From: Mactromeris polynyma
Lineage: Eukaryota > Mollusca > Bivalvia > Venerida > Mactridae
DNA: 64,000 bases
NCBI GenBank assembly: GCA_032209605.1
Contig: JASFXZ010000056.1
Coordinates: forward strand, 1-64,000
Direction of reading: 5' to 3'
Part shown: one piece after another, positions 1 to 11,185 of the stretch
Position numbering within the stretch: the stretch's first letter is position 1
Layout of the letters: each line of letters starts with the position of its first letter
Program-made: the position numbers and the translations under genes
Notes under the pieces: generated by a model
What the model was told of the DNA's origin: nothing
The model's input: only the letters and a program-made list of their open reading frames with translations
The model's database searches: none

Positions 1-179
1 TTTATACTTGGAAAACGGATCTTAGATAAAGACTAAAATCTTTAATAGATAACTTCATGTATAATAAATACATATACGATGATATATGCTAACAATATCT
101 AGACATTGTCATAAATATTTTACGTGGATTAAACTTTATGACAACTGTTCGAAATCTATTGTATTTTTTCTCCGTCCAT

Positions 180-620
180 ATCCCGAAGTTTAAATGCTTT
201 TAAAGACATATTCTGGAGTAATTTGCTATTTCCTTTTACGATGCAAACATTTTTACTGAACTTTATAGAGTCACTAAGACCAATACAAATAATGATATTA
301 TGTTTATTTGAATTATATTTTTGCAGTTATCCTTCAACGTTCTTTTTCCACATACTTTATTTCTTTAAAAAGAAAAAGTCATTGATATTTAAAATTCTAC
401 ATTTGAAATTAAAAATGTCCTTCAATAAATATTTAAAACTAACACATGTTATGAAAATGTAGAACGAAAATGGGTTACCATGTGTATTATATCGATTTTC
501 CTATATATTAATATGAAATATTCTCGATTTAATCTTCATTATCATAACACTTTTTTTCATAATTTGGTAAGATATATTACACTGTTAACATATACAAAGT
601 TTAAAGATGTATCTGGCTCA
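180..620 (+). repeat. Arm 1 of a dispersed inverted duplication
   Basis: This stretch is about 80% similar, in reverse complement, to 3550-4190. Shared blocks include one around 238-320 and one around 440-610. Arm 2 carries about 170 extra bases (roughly 3690-3870) that are absent here. Arm 2 lies in the last intron of the TSP1 gene, so arm 1 is probably an inverted copy of that intron. Short reading frames in both arms share a hydrophobic peptide, but this simply follows from the DNA similarity. Confidence 0.75.
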
Positions 621-984
621 TCTGAGCATAAAATGTTTGAATTGGCTTTATCCAGTAGTGTTACTACATTGGCAAAAACATCTCTAATAAATCTCTCCGT
701 TTGGGAAAAATGGCTTTATTGTTTGATACGCTCTTAAGTTTAGTCCTTTTTGAAGCTCGGGAACACGCCGTTAGTGCGCGGACGTTACAGTAAATTGAAA
801 TTTCCCCAGAGCCAAACAACAACTAGGAAATACTATGATTTGTTCGTATTTTACAGCGGCGTGCGTGCTTGTTTAGCATGACTGATACAATAGATATATA
901 ATGACTTAAATGACAATATGTGACTTCCCGCAAGACGGTGTGTGTTGCAGACGCTTGACTGTCGATCAATAACCTTTAAGACGC
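621..984. other. Non-coding stretch
   Basis: I see no supported gene here. The base composition is slightly less AT-rich than the surroundings. The stretch ends exactly where the repeat starting at 985 begins. Confidence 0.5.
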
Positions 985-2400
985 ATCTTAGTTTTGTCTA
1001 AAATCCAACATCGGTACACTTTTTTCCGGTTTCGACCGGGTCCTCGCAATCAAAACTTTTTTTTTCGAAAATATTTTTCTACGTGTGTGGGTAATTTATA
1101 TTTTTTCTCTTTCAGGGCTGATATCTTTGATGCGGTCGTTCCGACTAGTATGACATGACGGATCTGTTTTAACGTCTGATTTTAATGCAAATTTGGTGTA
1201 GAAATTAAGAATTATCAACCACTAGATGACAAAACAGGACCCAAGTGTTACTGTAGATATGTGTGCCCTGTTCAATTTTGGTTTTCAAATAACCGGAATG
1301 AAAAATTCGATTGATATCTGGCCTCTTACTCGAGTCCATATTCACAAAATGAAGTCTTAAGTCAAATCGAAAATGACACAACAATTCATTCGAGTTTATT
1401 ACTGGTAACAATGAATACATTCACTGATATAAGTGGTGGCGATCCTTTCCATACCCGGAAACGGAAATATGCGCCTGATTTGTATATATCTTCAAACTGT
1501 TCGCGGTATTAATGACTTCTCTTCAAGTGCTCTGGTTCCATATAATTCACCGACTACATAGTAAATTATTTGACTGACATCACGGGTCTGTTACCGTCTC
1601 TTATGTTGGGGAGTTGTCAAGAGGAGTACATTTCTTTATTTACATCGTTTGCTTCATTGGGGGTAATTGCAGAGTATGTTTGAGGTTGGGGGGGGAACCC
1701 TTAAACCAGGTTTAACCCCCTGGTGGTGTGTTTTAACCTCTGACCCTTCAATTCTCTACTTTAAATTTGTTTCCATTATCCCCAACGGTGTGTTGTGTCC
1801 ATTCTGCGATTGTAATCGTATACAGGTATGGCTTTGTTTTTACAGATGCATGTATCCTTATACTTATGGGGGTCATTTCGTGCTCGACTTCTTTATTGGT
1901 GTTTTCCTTTACATCTAGTCGATGTTAAACTTACATTGCTCGTAACGTACCTTACCTTGTTAAGGTTTAGATAGTGTTTGGTCACTGCCCTTCTTTCCAT
2001 CTTAGTTAGTTTCTATTTTGTTTAAGCTTGAACTTGAACATTTAATCACGTTGTACGACACACTACTGTCTTTGTTTCGTTCATGGAAAGACAAATGTGT
2101 GTTCATTATTCTTAATTCGAAATATGTCAAGCCTTTACATCATTTACTACTTGGACAATATGTACCTTGCCTATTTAACCATTATTTTATTACAATCAAA
2201 ACATGTATTGATGTTTAAAATAACAAATCACTAGTGTCAGGAATATAATACTAGTACGTAAATTCATCATACATGTACATTCATATTTCTTCCGTAGATA
2301 TTTGTAAATAATGTTTGTTTAGTTTTGTTTTGAAAAACTTTATATACTGTTCTGCTCTCCAATTTGGAGGAAATAAACGCATCTATCAGTATTGGAAAGT
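985..2400. repeat. Interspersed repeat, copy 1
   Basis: Positions 985-2096 match 62909-64000 in the same orientation with few differences; the second copy runs off the window. Both copies start at the same base (shared ATCTTAGTTTTGTC) with unrelated DNA to the left, so 985 is a real element boundary. The right end is not defined. A G run near 1690 and an AATAAA near 2370 on the plus strand would suit an LTR or retroelement 3' end. A minus-strand frame open in copy 2 (63323-63544) has an in-frame stop in copy 1. The class of element is not recognised. Confidence 0.8.
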
Positions 2401-2514
2401 GGTGTGATGATGTGTAGCATTGTTTCCCAGTACACTAGGACGTTATTGCACTAACAAAATGTTGATACACGAGGACAATATAAAATACTACAGACAAATT
2501 ATGCTCTTCACAGC

Positions 2515-2520
2515 TTTATT
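2515..2520 (-). terminator. Polyadenylation signal AATAAA of the TSP1 gene
   Basis: On the minus strand this AATAAA lies about 360 bases after the stop codon at 2877. It is the first good signal downstream of the terminal exon. The intervening stretch would be the 3' UTR. Confidence 0.5.
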
Positions 2521-2876
2521 GAGAGAAATGGTATACATGTAAGTGCAATATTCAGAGTGCAATCAAAGGTCCACATCAATGACAGTTTTCTGTGTTGATT
2601 TGTCATGGCCTTTTTTCTGAAACTAGATAACATCCTGGTAAAATTAGTCCAGTAATACAGATCATTCAAACATATAAGAAGTCACATCTAACATTTCATG
2701 AGAAAAATAAACGATTTACGATAAATGATGAAGTCAATTGTGCCCACAAACTGGCGAAATTATTATTTTATAACTTAATCTTACTTTTAGCAAACTAGCT
2801 AATAGTAGCATATGATTAACTATTCTTAAATGAAAACTCTTACATTTCTTATTTACGATCTGCGTCGTGATTGTCA

Positions 2877-3046
2877 TCATATACCATCGAAACCAAATCC
2901 CAAGCCTCCGTAACCGTAGCCCCAAAGTCCGACAGCATAGCCAGCGCCATACATACCAGTGACAGTTAGAACCATACCCAGAAGGAACAGGGCATTTAGA
3001 AGCCTCAAGTTGTTGTTGTTGTTGTTTTTGTTGTTGTTGGCTGGAA
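2877..3046 (-). CDS. TSP1 gene terminal exon: Asn run, hydrophobic segment, Gly/Tyr tail
   Basis: The acceptor is a pyrimidine-rich tract ending TTATTTAG at 3047. The exon opens in phase 1, exactly the phase that all TSP1 exons leave. It encodes [12 protein letters not shown], then [18 protein letters not shown] (a likely membrane segment or lipid-anchor signal), then a Gly/Tyr/Phe-rich end and TGA at 2879-2877. The Asn run comes from an AAC triplet repeat. Alternative reading: a separate small gene starting at an ATG at 3104, but the matching splice phase makes the terminal-exon model better. Confidence 0.6.
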
Positions 3047-6000
3047 CTAAATAATAGTTACAATAGAATACCGATCTACGTCGCAATGTAGCATTCATAA
3101 TCATGTCGTTATGATTAAATAACTATCACCAAACTCAAATATTATTCCCCTTTATACTAACGGAACGCAGCATAGTCAGCTGCACAAAGTTCTCATAGTA
3201 AAATGTTCCAGTCAATGTTTTACATGGTATTTATGCGATGTGGATGATTCAACAAAAGTTATTCGTTCGCCGTTTCTTGGTCATGTGGAGAAATAGTCGA
3301 AGCAAGTCAGTTTTGCTTGTAACCCTTTAACAATGATAATGTAAACTTTGTACCTTATATACATCATATTCAAAAAAACGCCCTTATCCCCCTCCAAGAA
3401 CAAGATAATTTTGTTCTTTAATTGAGACCACAAACAATGAACTCATACTATATAACTATTTACTAGAATACAAAAACTGTAAGTTCACAAGTTTCCAATT
3501 AAATGCGTATCCAACACTAAGGCCATTTTTTTTAATGGAGATATTTCTTTTAAACTTTGTATATTTTATCAGTGTAATGTATCTAAACAAAATATGAAAT
3601 AAACAATGACAGGTCACATTCCCCGATGTTATGATGATGAAGATTAAAACGTGAATATTGCATATAAATATATAGCAAAATCGATACAATTTTTACTACA
3701 ATGAATATTTTTTCAAGCGGAAAGATTTTCTTACAACTTCGTATACAATATGAGAGTCACTGTCTGAATGAAAAAAAAATTGTAGGTAATCTTGCTTAAT
3801 TTTAAAAAGATTTATTTATTGGGTTTCAAATGTAATATATATGAAAAGTGAAAGTTAAAATTTTTACCCAAAATACACATGGTATCCCATTAACGTTTCA
3901 CAATTTCATAAAATGTGTTAGTATTAAATATATATTGAAGATCATTTTATAATTTCAAATGTAGAATATTAAACAGCAATTACTTTTCTTTTTTAATAAT
4001 AAAGTATATGGAAAAAGAAACTAGAAGGAAAACTGCAAAAATATAATGAAATCCTTCAATTAAACATAATAATATCATTATTTGTATTGGTCTCAGTGAC
4101 TCTATAAAGTTCAGTAAAAAAATATTTGCATCGAAAATGAAAAAAAGCAAACTACTCCAGGATATATCTTTAACACAAATACTCAAGCGACCTGGACATA
4201 AGACCTGCGAACCACTGCAAGATTCCTCGGTGTACTGTATACCTTGGCATGGTTCACCCATATGAGTTTGCGCAGGTGAAAAGCATGCTCGATACCTACG
4301 GCGAATTCCGGTCTCACAATTCGCTAAACAACTATTCCAGTCCTGCCATGATCCCCAGTTGTCATCAATTGTATGTTTGCAATATTCATACCGTAATATT
4401 TGACATGCACAATTATATGTATCCACAGTTTACAAATACGCAAAATTTCCCAAAAGTGATCATTTTCGCGACCATCTATTTGGGACTAACTAAGATATTT
4501 TTCCAAAATATTTTGTAATCTGCATGTCAGCTAATGTAATTGATGAAACGCATTTTGTGGTGTTCAATGTGTTTTTTCTTCTTAAATGGAGAGTTAAAGC
4601 GGTTAGCCGAAGCTCAGATAATAAGTACACCGGCCCGATAGAAGAAATCGAGTATTTTAGGAGAAATGTTGGTATCATTATTGCCACAAGATGCGAAAAT
4701 AAAATAATACTGATGAACAAGCGACTCAAACTTAATTGCATAATTGTCGAAAGAGTTTTGTTCCAGACTTAAATGCGTTCAAATACAAAAAACATGCTTG
4801 CTCTAAATTCTTGTGATAGCAGAATGACTACAATATAGTTTTGCCATCGGCAGTAATATAGAATTGTTTTATATTTTTATTATCCAAACCACTCATAAGC
4901 ATACTTGGACAGGGTTTTAAATCGCACGTTATTCCTTCTGCTGCATCTCCATTACAGTCGGCACCGTTATATTGTGGTTGGGGATTGGTGCAAGACCTTT
5001 CACGTGACCTGACTACAGGTGTATCCGAACACGTGACTCCACAAGCTGACCATGCATTCCACAGGTTCCAATTACCATCAACTAGAACATCAAACAGATG
5101 TTTATATATATGCAGAATCCATCCATACCTCGAAGGAACACTCTGTACACCGAAATACTAAAACAAGCTTTGATTATCATATATATATATATATATATAT
5201 AATTTGATTATAGTCTTCCAACTAGGTGTTCGAGGCGTCTGAAGAATATTGGTTTTCAGGTTTACATTTCGGCAACTCGATAATGACCCTTGCAGCTAAT
5301 AATGTGAGTATCCCAACACAGAAAATGAAAAGATGTACAGAGAAATCAAAACTTAACCACTTTAAGGATGAATAGAACAAAGCGTAGCAACAGATGAAGA
5401 AGCGCAAATTTTGTCCGCACATCTTTTCATCATTTAGGCTTGTTGAAGATGCAGGAAATAAATTGATATATTTAATAGGCTCGTAACAATTTTGTACGTA
5501 AACTTAAGAGTTTTTTTTATACTGTGTATACTATTCAAACAAGATTTTACGACGCACGAAAATATATAACTTGTAATGAACATATCACAAATATAATTAA
5601 CATACTAACTGGGACAATTCTGCGTGTTACAGTTTTGTGTTCCCTGATAGGCACCACTACAACCAACTCCGCCATTTGCCAGTGCAGGATTACTGCATGT
5701 CCTTGTCCTAGTTTGTGTACCAGTGTCGCAAGTCTTGGTGCACGAGCTCCAGGTGAGCCAGTTTGCCCAGTTTCCATCAACTGCAAGTTAATTGATATTA
5801 TAACATACCGTGTAGAGTGGTAATAACGACACAATGACTTTACGTGTATATCTACTACTTTAAGGATGAATAGAACTAAGCGTAGCAACAGATGAAGAAG
5901 CGCAAATTTTGTCAACATATCTTTTTTATCATTTAGGCTTGTTGAAGATGCAGGAAATAAATTGATATATTTAATTGGCGCGTAACAATTTTGTACGTAA

Positions 6001-9000
6001 ACTCAAGAGTTTTTTTATACTGTGTATACTATTCAAACAAGATTTTACGACGCACGAAAATATATAACTTGTAATGAACATATCACACATATAATTAACA
6101 TACTAACTGGGACAATTCTGCGTGTTACAGTTTTGTGCTCCGTGAGAGGCACCACTACAAAAACGTCCGCCATTTGCCGGTGCAGGATTACTGCATGTCC
6201 TTGTCCTAGTTCGTGTACCGGTGTCGCAAGTCTTGGTGCACGAGTTCCAGGTGCCCCAGTTTGCCCAGTTTCCATCAACTGCAAGTTAGTTGATATTATA
6301 ACAAACCGTGTAGAGTGGTAATAACGACACAATGACTTTACGTGTATATCTACTACTTTAAGGATGAATAGAACTAAGCGTAGCAACAGAGGAAGAAGCG
6401 CAAATTTTGTCAACATATCTTTTTTATCATTTAGGCTTGTTGAAGATGCAGGAAATTAATTGATATATTTAATTGGCGCGTAACAATTTTGTACGTATAC
6501 TTAAGAGTTTTTTAATACTGTGTATACTATTCAAACAAGATTTTACGACGCACGAAAATATATAACTTGTAATGAACATATCACAAATATATTTAACATA
6601 CTAACTGGGACAATTCTGCGTGTTACAGTTTTGTGTTTCCTGAGAGGCACCACTACAATCAACTCCGGAATATGCCGGTGGAGGATTTCTGCATGTCCTT
6701 GTCCTATTTTGTGTACCAGTGTCGCAAGTCTTGGTGCACGAGCTCCAGGTGGCCCAGTTTGCCCAGTTTCCATCAACTGCAAGTTAATTGATATTATAAC
6801 ATACCGTGTAGAGTGGTAATAACGACACAATGACTTTACGTGTGTATCTACTACTCTAAGGATGAATAGAACTAAGCGTAGCTACCGAGGAAGAAGCGCA
6901 AATTTTGTCAACATATCTTTTTTATCATTTAAGCTTGTTGAAGATGCAGGAAATAAATTGATATATTTAATTGGCGCGTAACAATTTTGTACGTAAACTT
7001 AAGTGTTTTATTATACTGTGTATACTATTCAAACAAGATTTTACGACGCACGAAAATATATAACTTGTAATGAACATATCACACATATAATTAACATACA
7101 AACTGGGACAATTGTGCGTGTTACAGTTTTGTACGTGATGAGAGGCACCAATACAACCAGGTGCAGGATTACTGCATGTCCTTGTCCTAGTTCGTGAACC
7201 GGTGTCGCAAGGCTTGGTGCACATGTTCCAGGTGCCCCAGTTTGCCCAGTTTCCATCAACTGCAAGTTAATTGATATTATAACCTACGGTGTAGATTGGT
7301 AATAACACCCATGTGCTATCATCGGTATTTCACTAGTACAATGACACTTCACGTGCGCGTGATGTCACACCAATACAAGCGTGACGTAGACGCTCTCCAA
7401 TGATGTTGACATTACTAAAAATGACTATTTATTTTGTACGAAGAATGACATTTTATTGCACTGAAAATCAATGTCTAGTAAATTTGAATATGGTATGTGA
7501 AATAATAATTTGAACTCATAGCTGGTTGCTGGAAATTTAAAATAAATTGTTGGAACTACTTTTGTATGCGTCAGATTTTATTTACCAAAGACCGAATTAC
7601 ACACGTCGTACATTGCTTGCATTTTAGGTGGTTAAAGTAATGTATTGGAGAAAATCAGCTGTTTCTGCTATTTTGTCATAAATAGAATCTTACATTCGTG
7701 TTCATTTTCTATTTTCTAACTTTAGAAGAATCGTTCAATAAGTTCAATACATAATGACCACTCGTATAAGATCCTCTATTTATTTTATGCAATTATTTAA
7801 TGATGAAATCACTTTAGAATAAAAATCATTTTTTACAAAATCAAATGAACCGTTTGAAAAGACATATTCAATGAATTTACATGTATATTGTCACCATGTA
7901 ATTCGTTCTATCTTCATGGAAACGTAACGATTATAGAATATTATTCGTTCGCCATATAAATATTTGTAATGGTATGTGTCTGTTTATTGTTAACTGTTTA
8001 TTACAAATGAAATACATGTCTGATTGACAAAGAGTAGAAACTACCAAAGTTTGTTGTTGTATAATTTGGCAACCCCAACAATAGCTTGTCGGTTAACTCT
8101 GGCGATTGGTGTGTTGGTGCTGTTTTCTCAAACTTTATGAAGTGTTATTGAAAATTGACACAACTAAGTGACTGGATGGTGAAAACATCGTTTCACAACA
8201 ATGAAAGAAAACTACATGTGCTATAAGTTTGAAATACAGGTGGGAAATTGGTTGTATTCCCGGCTATACATAAAGAGTTAATTCTGTTTGGGGAATGTGG
8301 TCGTTGTCGGCAGGTGGACAATTGTTGACGTGTAGCCGTTATCACAGGTTGGAACATAACAACATTAAGGTGTTATTGAAGAAATTCATACTCTTATGCA
8401 TCTGTGCTAAGTGTTAGACAAAACTTGTAAACTAATCGTATAAATGTTTATTACTTTAAGCCATGTATTTGAAACAAGCATGTATACATATATTTTGCAA
8501 TGCATTTATATTTTGTGCCGGGTAAATGTTACGCTTTAAAAATTGGAAAAATTAGCCGATTACTATTTGATGCTGGCACTTACTTAAAACGTTTCTCTCG
8601 GATTCTCAACATATTCAGCAGTTTTGCAGGCACACAGTCAACCAACAACTTGATATAAGACTTAATGTGTTCATTTGTTTTGGATCCCTTTATTTTATAC
8701 ATGTATATCACACGTGGTGTTACATAAATACTGTACCATCAAATGGTCTTATATATGATCTTTGAGGGTTCAATTTAGGACAGAGTGAACAACTAATTAC
8801 CGAGAACCGAGACCAATGTTCGGGAGAGATTAAAAACTTAATAAGTACTTGACTGGATTACCCCAATATAGCCGGGTATAACATTACAAATAATTCACTT
8901 CGTGCTTGGTTTTATTACGAGACAGAGAATAAGTTGCTGCAGGTAACGCCACGTACATAAGACAGTGCCTCCTCACACAGCCCAATTGCCATGTACTTAA

Positions 9001-9336
9001 ATACAATATGGTGATTAAGATTAATACGATTGCAACGTCATAATCGTTTTCGTTATATAATAAGCATGGAGGACATGTTCATACCATTGCTGTTGTCTAG
9101 CAATTCCCGCCTAAATAATTCAACTGGAAGGAAGACCGTATTCTGTACTAAGGAATTTATACTTTTATTTTAATCATTATGTATAGGCAAACTTCGAGAA
9201 AAGCAACGACTCGAATGGTTATTGTCGTTGACATTGAAAATAATGATTGAAAAATTAAGTTACCTGGCATCTGAGCATGAAGTACATTTGGCAGGAAAAA
9301 GACTACAAAGGTTAATGCACGTCTGTTGCATGTCAT
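2877..9336 (-). CDS. Secreted or membrane-anchored TSP1-repeat protein (multi-exon gene)
   Basis: The proposed coding exons, in transcript order, are 9336-9264, 7259-7104, 6776-6606, 6278-6108, 5780-5610, 5081-4905 and 3046-2877. That is 1089 bases, or 362 residues. Exon 1 encodes a signal peptide. Each middle exon encodes one TSP1 module (DGNW..W..W..C..TC..G...R.R.C pattern, six cysteines). The last exon encodes an Asn run, a hydrophobic stretch and a Gly/Tyr-rich tail. Every junction is phase 1 with AG acceptors and GT donors, so exons can be gained or skipped without breaking frame. A further module at 4368-4192 lacks its acceptor and is left out. TSP1 modules occur in extracellular matrix, adhesion, axon-guidance and immune proteins; binding partners cannot be read from sequence. 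The exon chain is my inference and no transcript supports it here. A lectin-like or shell-matrix role is possible but unproven. Confidence 0.72.
3550..4190 (-). repeat. Arm 2 of the inverted duplication, in the last TSP1 intron
   Basis: Reverse-complement counterpart of 180-620. It begins directly at the end of the decayed TSP1 exon at 4192 and runs toward the terminal exon. It includes about 170 bases missing from arm 1. Arms this far apart could promote inversion of the DNA between them. Confidence 0.75.
4192..4368 (-). pseudogene. Decayed TSP1 exon with lost splice acceptor
   Basis: The 177-base frame is open and encodes a full TSP1 module ([13 protein letters not shown] near its start, CPG at its end). 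It has the same length as the 5081-4905 exon. The base pair before it reads AA instead of AG, and no alternative AG lies just upstream. The donor is a weak GTCGCT. Because the exon is symmetric (1-1), skipping it leaves the message in frame. I infer a recently inactivated exon; a sequencing error at one base is the alternative. Confidence 0.6.
4905..5081 (-). CDS. TSP1 gene exon 6, one TSP1 module
   Basis: Acceptor CTAG at 5082; donor A/GTATGC at 4904. The 177-base, phase 1-1 exon encodes [18 protein letters not shown] near its start and ends in a CDLKPCP-type motif. It is more diverged than the four exons of the tandem array, so it predates that expansion. Confidence 0.75.
5179..5200. repeat. 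(AT)n microsatellite
   Basis: A simple AT dinucleotide run in the intron between TSP1 exons 5 and 6. Confidence 0.9.
5610..5780 (-). CDS. TSP1 gene exon 5, one TSP1 module
   Basis: 171 bases, phase 1-1. Acceptor TTGCAG at 5781; donor CCCA/GTTAGT at 5609. The motif order is [37 protein letters not shown]. The W-x2-W-x2-W ladder and six cysteines are intact. Confidence 0.85.
6108..6278 (-). CDS. TSP1 gene exon 4, one TSP1 module
   Basis: 171 bases, phase 1-1. Acceptor TTGCAG; donor CCCA/GTTAGT. It encodes [13 protein letters not shown], a TKTCDTG block and a QNCNTQNCP end. Differences from its neighbours cluster in the middle loop (APANGGRFC). Confidence 0.85.
6606..6776 (-). CDS. TSP1 gene exon 3, one TSP1 module
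   Basis: 171 bases, phase 1-1, same acceptor and donor as exons 4 and 5. The middle loop reads [10 protein letters not shown], distinct from its neighbours. All six cysteines and three tryptophans are kept. Confidence 0.85.
7104..7259 (-). CDS. TSP1 gene exon 2, shortened TSP1 module
   Basis: 156 bases, phase 1-1. Acceptor TTGCAG at 7260; donor CCCA/GTTTGT. It encodes [13 protein letters not shown] and a QNCNTHNCP end. Five residues of the middle loop are missing compared with exons 3-5, but the cysteines remain. It is the first module after the signal peptide. Confidence 0.82.
7311..9263. other. Intron 1 of the TSP1 gene
   Basis: About 1.84 kb lies between the signal-peptide exon and the first TSP1 exon. 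No exon is visible. A fragment at about 8922-8980 (ACAGTGCCTCC etc.) is a short, diverged copy of the interspersed repeat also seen near 21670, 30645, 39430 and 51500. Confidence 0.55.
9264..9336 (-). CDS. TSP1 gene exon 1, signal peptide
   Basis: ATG at 9336. The exon encodes a basic start then the hydrophobic [18 protein letters not shown], with a likely signal-peptidase site after LHAQ. It ends CCAG/GTAACT in phase 1, which fits the phase-1 acceptor of every TSP1 exon. A possible acceptor TTGCAG just upstream (9355) suggests an extra 5' UTR exon. Choosing this exon as the start of the gene is an inference from phase, strand and signal character. Confidence 0.6.
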
Positions 9337-9632
9337 GCTTGTCAACCGTCACACCTGCAATATAGACTGTATTTTATTGGAGCATATGGACCTTAGGCAC
9401 AGCGGATGCCATCTCGAACTAAGTACCATATACAGCAAACATTCAAATTTTCTATAAATCTTAAAAATAAATAATTATTACTATGGTAAAAACAACTACG
9501 AAGAAAATGATATTTTTTAGACAATTTAATTGTTAAATTTAAAATCCATAATTTCTAATTCCATTATTATACTGAATATGTTATGTCAACGTCTATAAAA
9601 GCGACAATTTATGTTTATTATAACTCACGTGA

Positions 9633-9640
9633 CTTATATA
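9633..9640 (-). promoter_or_regulatory. Possible TATA box upstream of the TSP1 gene
   Basis: TATATAAG on the minus strand, about 300 bases before the start codon. AT-rich DNA gives many chance matches, so this is weak. Confidence 0.2.
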
Positions 9641-9729
9641 CCATATATTTATTATGAGTCATACCGTACTATTACCCTGCAGTACGTTTTTTACCGGATC
9701 AATATTATGTGATGATCAATTTGGGTTCG

Positions 9730-11185
9730 ATAACAAAAATTACATCTGATTGCGTTTTGCCAGCATTAAAGCAGATGATATGGCGATCTTTACTACTGAT
9801 AAGCAAAGCTTACAGTCTCAGGTAGACAATTTATACGCATATTCAATAAAATGGGGTCTTAATATAAACATAAGTTAAACTCTGATTTTTTATTTTTAAG
9901 AAAGAAACCTTTGCATCCAGTCTGGTTCATAAATAATGAACCTATTGAAATTGTTGATTCCTTTGTTTATCGTGGTATTAAGTTTTACTACAATGGTTCT
10001 ATGAAAGAGGCAATTAACACACTAGCTGATCAAGCATTAAGAACAACAAACGGTCCGTACTCTATTTATTCTAGACTTAAATTGATATTAGTACGAACTT
10101 ATGGTTGATTCTATTCCTTTATATTGGTCGGAATTTCTAGGCAAGTATAAGACCGACATTCTGGATAGAATACAAAGTTAGTACCTTAAAAAGACTATAG
10201 GCGTAAAATTGTCTACCCCAAATATAGCAGTTTTACGTGAACTAGGAAAATATCCAATTTTAGGAGTAAGTAATGAAGGAAGTTAAATTTATTGTGTAAA
10301 CTATGAAACAGTCCCGGAACTTTATTATATAACATATATGGCTTAAACAACAACAACAACAATGTAAATCTGTCCAAAAACTCTTGGTGTTTGAAAATAA
10401 ATATATACATTAATACAATTTGATTCTCATATTTAAAACAAAATGTTGCATTAAATTGCAATTACCAGGCTCTGTTTAAAAACATAATCAGAGACCAGTT
10501 CCAGCAGGAATTGAGTACTAAATTACAACTTTACAAATTCACGATTTGTAATTCACGAATTGACGATTTGAATGATACATTTACACATGTGTGCACTGTC
10601 AGAATACATCGAAGAATTTGTAACATGACATATTTCATTAAAACACCACTCGTTAAAACAAATATTTTATCTGTTTTGCATAAAACTCTTCTATATTATG
10701 CTTCATCATTATGTGTTACATGTATCAATTTTATTGAGGTTCTAACAAGTGTTGTTGAGTAGTAGAGATACCTACTATGTAGTACATGTAAGTACTTTGT
10801 TTAATCAGAAAAGCACAATTAAACAGTTATTGATTCACATTTATTGTTACAAACTGTTTTAATTGGTTCAATTATTTAGTTTTAATAATGATGTAGTTTT
10901 AAAACAATTGACAATGTATCTACAAAGTGCTATTAAAGTACGTACTAATCTATTACGTTCTTTATTGGATGTTATACTTATAATGCTGTTTTTCATATTT
11001 ATTCATATTGTATCACTGTCGTTTGTCATATGGATTGTAATATTTCGTTTGATTTTGTTGTATCTATAAATGTATGGATAAATGTACATGTACTTACTCT
11101 CATAGAGTATGTCAATATTATTATTGTAAATTGTATATATTGGATGACGAGTATTATATTTAAATCCAGATATTAATAAATCAAT
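9730..11185 (+). pseudogene. LINE reverse transcriptase C-terminal relic
   Basis: Plus-strand frames read in order as RT core (ADDMAIFTTDKQSLQSQ near 9770, the damaged metal-binding ADD), then a Y-G-IKF block with ADQALRTTN (9911-10108), a KYPILG block near 10250 and a C-terminal part (10511-11069). The relic ends near an AATAAA at about 11175. Several stops and frameshifts separate the pieces. The blocks resemble the RT and post-RT part of CR1/jockey-like LINEs. Confidence 0.72.

Larger units (their letters stand above)
5355..7310 (-). repeat. Tandem array of about 498-bp exon-intron units (four TSP1 exons)
   Basis: Exon starts at 6776, 6278 and 5780 are exactly 498 bases apart. The first unit (exon start 7259) is 483 from the next because of a 15-base deletion inside its exon. 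Intron sequence is as similar between units as exon sequence, so the array arose recently by unequal crossing-over. Homology to the intron part continues left to about 5355, where a unit begins without its exon. Confidence 0.92.

Noticed and set aside
1667..1918. Plus-strand Cys-rich frame in the 985 repeat
   Set aside because: It is not kept open in the second copy, which differs by indels near 63610-63650.
2877..3104. A separate small secreted Gly-rich gene starting at ATG 3104
   Set aside because: A good acceptor at 3047 in the same phase as all TSP1 exons makes it a better terminal exon; the residues before it have no support.
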